The notes below the pieces were generated by a model. The model did no database searches. It was not told the origin of the DNA and saw nothing but the letters and a program-made list of their open reading frames with translations. A stretch of 64,000 nt of DNA from an uncultured Clostridium sp. (GTDB taxonomy: Bacteria; Bacillota; Clostridia; Clostridiales; Clostridiaceae), in assembly GCF_900769625.1 (NCBI RefSeq), contig NZ_CAAGHK010000087.1, positions 1 through 64,000 on the forward strand. The letters are read 5' to 3'. The translations under genes were made by a program, and so were the position numbers. Of this stretch, positions 60,703 through 64,000 are shown one piece after another. Position 1 is the first letter of the stretch. Each line of letters starts with the position of its first letter.

Positions 60703-62223
60703 CTATATAACTTCTCCATTAATATTTTTTCTATAACTAAAAGCTTCTAATAAATTTTCTTCCGAAATATCCAGATTATTGTCAAGGTCTGCAATTGTCC
60801 TAGCAATTTTTATCACTTTGCCATACCCTCTCAATGATATATTAGAGTTATTATAATAATGTTCAAGTATTTCTCTACATTTTTCGTCAATTCGGCAGAT
60901 TTCAAAAATATCCTTTCCCTGAATATCTGAATTATATTTATACACTGTTCCTTTAAATCTTTCACTCTGCATAAGCCTTGCCTTCATAACATTTTCTCTC
61001 ATAACTTTTGAATTATAGCAGTCACCTTCTGCCTGTATATCTTCATATTTTATCCTTGGAACATAATTCAAAATATCTATTCTGTCTAATAATGCTCCCG
61101 AAAACTTTTTTATGTATTTGTTAGTGAAATTATTTAATTCATAAAAATCCCCACCAGATTTAATGTCTTTTCTTTCAACAGGATTAAAGGCAGCAACCAG
61201 CAGAAAATCAGACGGCATGACATAACTTCCTGAAATTCTTGTAATATGTACATTCTTTTGTTCTAATGGCTCTCTTAAACATTCGAGTACCTCCTTTTTG
61301 AATTCTAAAATTTCATCAAGAAATAGAACTCCATGATGAGCAAGAGTTATCTCTCCCGGTTTTATTTCTTTTCCACCACCTATAAGAGATGCTTTAGTAC
61401 TTGTATGATGTGGTGCTCTGAATGGTCTTTTCAGCGATGATTTGTCTTTTATCAATCCACATGTACTATAAATTTTAGCTACTTCTAAAAGTTCTGATTC
61501 TGAAAGCTTTGGAAGTATTGATATAATTGCTTTAGCAAGCATTGTCTTACCGCATCCAGGCTCACCATAAAGTACAATATTATGTTTCCCTGCCGCTGCA
61601 ATCTCCATCGCTCTTTTTGATGAATACTGACCAATTATTTCACCAAAATCGACTTCAAAATCATTTTCGTCATTTGTCAAAGCATTTTCTGTACATTTAT
61701 AAGGAAGTACATCTTTATATGTCAGAAATGATACTACTTCCTTAAGAGTTTTAAATGGGTAATACGATTCACCTCTCAGATAAAAACTTTCTTCTAGATT
61801 TTCATAAGGAAAAATAAACTTATGCTTATCCTTGCTGTTTCCTTCTATTAATATAGAAATTGTTCCTCTTACGCATTTCAGCTCTCCAAGAAGAGAAAGT
61901 TCACCGAATATTACAAACTCCTCAACATTGCCAGCTTTTATCTGTCCTGATTCTATCAGTATTCCTAAGGCTATAGGCAGATCAAGCAATGAACCGATTT
62001 TCCTCACATCTGCCGGTGCCATATTAATTGTTATTCTTCCTAAAGGAAATTCATATCCACAGTTGACGATTGCAGCCCGCACTCTTTCCTTTGCTTCCTT
62101 AACAGAAGTATCTGGAAGTCCTACTATAGAAAATTGTGGCAGTCCTTTGCATATATCAACTTCCACATCAATTAATATTCCTTCAAGATTATTATAAGTT
62201 GCACTTGTTATTTTAATTGCCAT
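60703..62223 (-). CDS. ComM/YifB family AAA+ protein
   Basis: A 506-residue Mg-chelatase-like AAA+ protein. N-terminal Lon-like domain (about 1-160, GLPDTSVKEAKERVRAAIVN), AAA domain with Walker A LYGEPGCGKTMLAKAI near 218-233 and HHGVLFLDEILEF near 298, and a C-terminal helical domain. ComM helicases drive branch migration in natural transformation in other bacteria. Shine-Dalgarno GGGTGATG. Thirteen nt upstream of dprA on the minus strand. Confidence 0.93.
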   Translation of the reverse strand: MAIKITSATYNNLEGILIDVEVDICKGLPQFSIVGLPDTSVKEAKERVRAAIVNCGYEFPLGRITINMAPADVRKIGSLLDLPIALGILIESGQIKAGNVEEFVIFGELSLLGELKCVRGTISILIEGNSKDKHKFIFPYENLEESFYLRGESYYPFKTLKEVVSFLTYKDVLPYKCTENALTNDENDFEVDFGEIIGQYSSKRAMEIAAAGKHNIVLYGEPGCGKTMLAKAIISILPKLSESELLEVAKIYSTCGLIKDKSSLKRPFRAPHHTSTKASLIGGGKEIKPGEITLAHHGVLFLDEILEFKKEVLECLREPLEQKNVHITRISGSYVMPSDFLLVAAFNPVERKDIKSGGDFYELNNFTNKYIKKFSGALLDRIDILNYVPRIKYEDIQAEGDCYNSKVMRENVMKARLMQSERFKGTVYKYNSDIQGKDIFEICRIDEKCREILEHYYNNSNISLRGYGKVIKIARTIADLDNNLDISEENLLEAFSYRKNINGEVI

Positions 62224-62466
62224 TTACATCACCCTTAAGAATTATAGACACAGTTTTTAATATTAATTCAAATAACATATATTCAGTTCATTTTTATATT
62301 TATGTCTAAAATTCCCATAGGGAAATTGAGAATTTATTTTAAAGTATGAATTACTTATTGTAACGTGTTTATTAAAATTGATTATTATACGAACTGTATG
62401 TTAATACTCTTTATATATACTTCATTTGATTTATTCACAATTAATTTATTTTGAAAGGACATATTT

Positions 62467-62835
62467 ATGAAAAAATTTAATAAAGCAGTTGGAAATTATG
62501 CCGAACAGATTGCAGTCAACTTCTTAATAAAAAATCATTACAACATAATAGAACGTAATTTCAGAAATCATCTCGGAGAAATCGATATAGTCTGTCTGAA
62601 AGATAACTGCCTCATAATAATAGAAGTTAAAGGCCGTTATGACATAAATTTCGGATATCCTCTGGAATCTGTAACAGTTTCAAAACAGAAAACTATAGCA
62701 AAAGTTGCTGCTTCCTATATAAACTTTAAAAATTTTCACAATATGAATGTGAGATTTGATGTAATTGAAATTTTATTTAATAAAAATAATTCATTATATA
62801 TAATTAATCATATAAAGGATGCTTTTAGATTATAA
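62467..62835 (+). CDS. YraN/UPF0102 endonuclease-like protein
   Basis: A 122-residue protein with the restriction-endonuclease-like core: AVGNYAEQIAVNFLIKNHYN near the start, NHLGEIDIVCL (Asp) near 35-45 and IIIEVKGRYD (Glu-x-Lys) near 52-61. Biochemical role unknown. It lies on the plus strand, while in related genomes it usually runs with rnhB and comM; here it is divergent from comM and convergent with rnhB. Start has GAAAGGA upstream. Confidence 0.93.
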   Translation: MKKFNKAVGNYAEQIAVNFLIKNHYNIIERNFRNHLGEIDIVCLKDNCLIIIEVKGRYDINFGYPLESVTVSKQKTIAKVAASYINFKNFHNMNVRFDVIEILFNKNNSLYIINHIKDAFRL

Positions 62836-62839
62836 AAAT

Positions 62840-62880
62840 AAACAGGCAGTAATTTTCATCATAAAAATTACTGCCTGTTT
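62840..62880. terminator. Bidirectional terminator between yraN and rnhB
   Basis: AAACAGGCAGTAATTTT (62840-62856) and AAAATTACTGCCTGTTT (62864-62880) form a perfect 17-bp stem, ending in T-rich tails on both strands. It serves the two convergent genes. Confidence 0.88.
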
Positions 62881-62892
62881 AGCAAATTATAT

Positions 62893-63717
62893 TTAATTTT
62901 CAGTTCCTAATAAATTCTTAAGAAAACTGTTTCTGTGTATTTCACACTTTCCATATTTCTTTATGGCATTCATATGCTTTGCAGTGCCATATCCAGCATT
63001 ATTCTCGAAATCATAATGTGAATATTCTTTAGAGTATTCCTTCATAATATTGTCTCTGTATACTTTTGCCACTATTGATGCAGCTGCAATACATGCACTT
63101 TTGGTATCACCTTTAATCACTGATTTGTTTTCTATTTCTATCCCTTTCACAAGATATCCATCAGACAATACAAGATCAGGTTTTATTTCAATGGAATTAC
63201 AGCTTTCTAAAAATACTTTGTTATTAGCAACACCTATTCCTATTTCATCAATTTCATAATTTGAGCATTCGGCAATATGATAACATAAAGCTTTTTCCTT
63301 TATTATTTCTGCAAGTTCTTCTCTTTTGCTTTCTTTAAGCTTTTTAGAGTCATTTAAATATAATATAAGTTCATCATCGAGTACATCTAAATCAAGCATC
63401 ACACTGCATGCAACAATAGGTCCTGCAAGCGGACCTCTTCCCACTTCATCTACCCCGACAACATGTTTATACTCACCAAAAGATTTATCAAAATTGTACA
63501 TATTTCTTACTCTTGCAAGTTCCTTTAAATAGGCTGCAAGTTCTTTTTTAAGTTTAGCTGCAAGTGCTAAGACATTTTTACGCTTATCGCTTTCCAGCCA
63601 TTCAATTATGCTGTCAGACTTATTATTTTTATATTCATCTATTATTGAAATTTTTGAAATTTCCTCTTTGATTTGTGCAAATGATAAAGATTTTATGTCT
63701 TTACTAATTATCTTCAT
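62893..63717 (-). CDS. rnhB: Ribonuclease HII
   Basis: A 274-residue enzyme that cuts RNA in RNA-DNA hybrids, including single ribonucleotides. The catalytic set begins with VVGVDEVGRGPLAGPIVACS (Asp-Glu) near 85-104, and continues with LNDSKKLKESKREEL and VLSDGYLVKG. The N-terminal helical extension (about 1-80) is typical of Firmicute RNase HII. ATG 63717 is chosen; it overlaps the rbgA stop by 14 nt, and the reading from 63744 would lie inside rbgA. Confidence 0.96.
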   Translation of the reverse strand: MKIISKDIKSLSFAQIKEEISKISIIDEYKNNKSDSIIEWLESDKRKNVLALAAKLKKELAAYLKELARVRNMYNFDKSFGEYKHVVGVDEVGRGPLAGPIVACSVMLDLDVLDDELILYLNDSKKLKESKREELAEIIKEKALCYHIAECSNYEIDEIGIGVANNKVFLESCNSIEIKPDLVLSDGYLVKGIEIENKSVIKGDTKSACIAAASIVAKVYRDNIMKEYSKEYSHYDFENNAGYGTAKHMNAIKKYGKCEIHRNSFLKNLLGTEN

Positions 63718-64000
63718 TAATTTCCGCTTCACTTTCATCTTCAACTGGACGTTCTAATGATATCTTTCCAATCTTTCCGCCTCTGAATTCATCAAGCAGA
63801 ATAACAGCTATCCTGTTATAGTCTATCTGTCCTCCAGAAATCAACGTTCCTCTCTTCTTTCCAATTGCATCTAAAGTCTCTAATGGATTTTCAAAAACTT
63901 CATCAAGTTTATATCTTTCCTGTAATTGTGTTTTATAGTTCCCTTGTAATCTTTCAACAAGCTTTAATGCTAATTCTTCTATATCCATGATTTCATCTTT
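63704..64000 (-). CDS. rbgA: Ribosome biogenesis GTPase RbgA (C-terminal part, cut by window end)
   Basis: The last roughly 98 residues of YlqF/RbgA, a GTPase for late 50S assembly. The C-terminal helical domain is seen (YKLDEVFENPLETLDAIGKK and IDYNRIAVILLDEFRGGKIG), but the circularly permuted G domain lies outside the window. The frame is open to position 64000, so ATG 63988 is an internal Met and not the start. Overlap with rnhB by 14 nt suggests coupling. Confidence 0.92.
   Translation of the reverse strand, partial: KDEIMDIEELALKLVERLQGNYKTQLQERYKLDEVFENPLETLDAIGKKRGTLISGGQIDYNRIAVILLDEFRGGKIGKISLERPVEDESEAEINEDN

Noticed and set aside
1..64000. CRISPR array, prophage or toxin-antitoxin locus
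   Set aside because: No regularly spaced repeats, phage structural genes or typical small toxin pairs were seen on reading through.

Overview
The window reads as chromosomal DNA from a low-GC, spore-forming Firmicute, most probably Clostridium sensu stricto. The DNA is strongly AT-rich by eye, Shine-Dalgarno sites are strong (AGGAGG), and the set of SpoVS, a YlmC/YmxH protein, CodY, PolC and RNase Y fits that group. Nearly all genes lie on the minus strand, so transcription mostly runs from 64 kb towards 1 kb. Species was not determined, and no search could be run.

Layout in the direction of transcription. 64-57.5 kb: rbgA (cut by the window end), rnhB, comM/yifB, dprA, topA; yraN sits here on the opposite strand. 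57.3-53 kb: codY, rpsB, tsf, pyrH, frr. 52.9-46.4 kb: uppS, cdsA, an AI-2E-family permease, dxr, rseP, ispG (envelope lipid and isoprenoid synthesis). 46.1-41.7 kb: polC. 41.4-33.9 kb: the rimP-nusA-rnpM-ylxQ-infB-rbfA-nrnA-truB-ribF translation operon behind a structured leader. 33.8-29 kb: rpsO, pnp, an M16 peptidase and ymxH. 28.7-27.5 kb: aspartokinase. 27.3-26.1 kb: a decayed patch with three broken genes. 26-15.4 kb: EamA transporter, tepA-like protease, ftsK/spoIIIE, rimO, pgsA, recA, rny, spoVS, HPr. 14.8-6.5 kb: purB, a TPR protein, and the FMN-riboswitch-controlled ribD-ribE-ribBA-ribH operon; a DUF378 gene and an amidase gene run the other way. 6.4-5.4 kb (plus strand): reverse rubrerythrin and a cysteine-rich DUF1540 protein. 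4.8-0.5 kb: an MMPL/RND exporter overlapping a secreted coiled-coil protein. 230-1: the 5' end of a group II intron directly behind a terminator hairpin.

Most of the window is the conserved information-processing and envelope backbone of Firmicutes. Riboflavin made by the rib operon is turned into FMN and FAD by RibF about 24 kb away, and FMN then feeds back on the riboswitch. CodY, LexA and SigmaH sites can be read upstream of codY, recA and spoVS. The least explained parts are RNA elements (the rimP-nusA leader, a hairpin between the topA Shine-Dalgarno and its start codon, a hairpin that buries the ymxH Shine-Dalgarno, the FMN switch terminators), the MMPL/coiled-coil pair, the decayed patch at 26-27 kb, and the group II intron insertion. 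No CRISPR array, tRNA, rRNA or prophage was seen.
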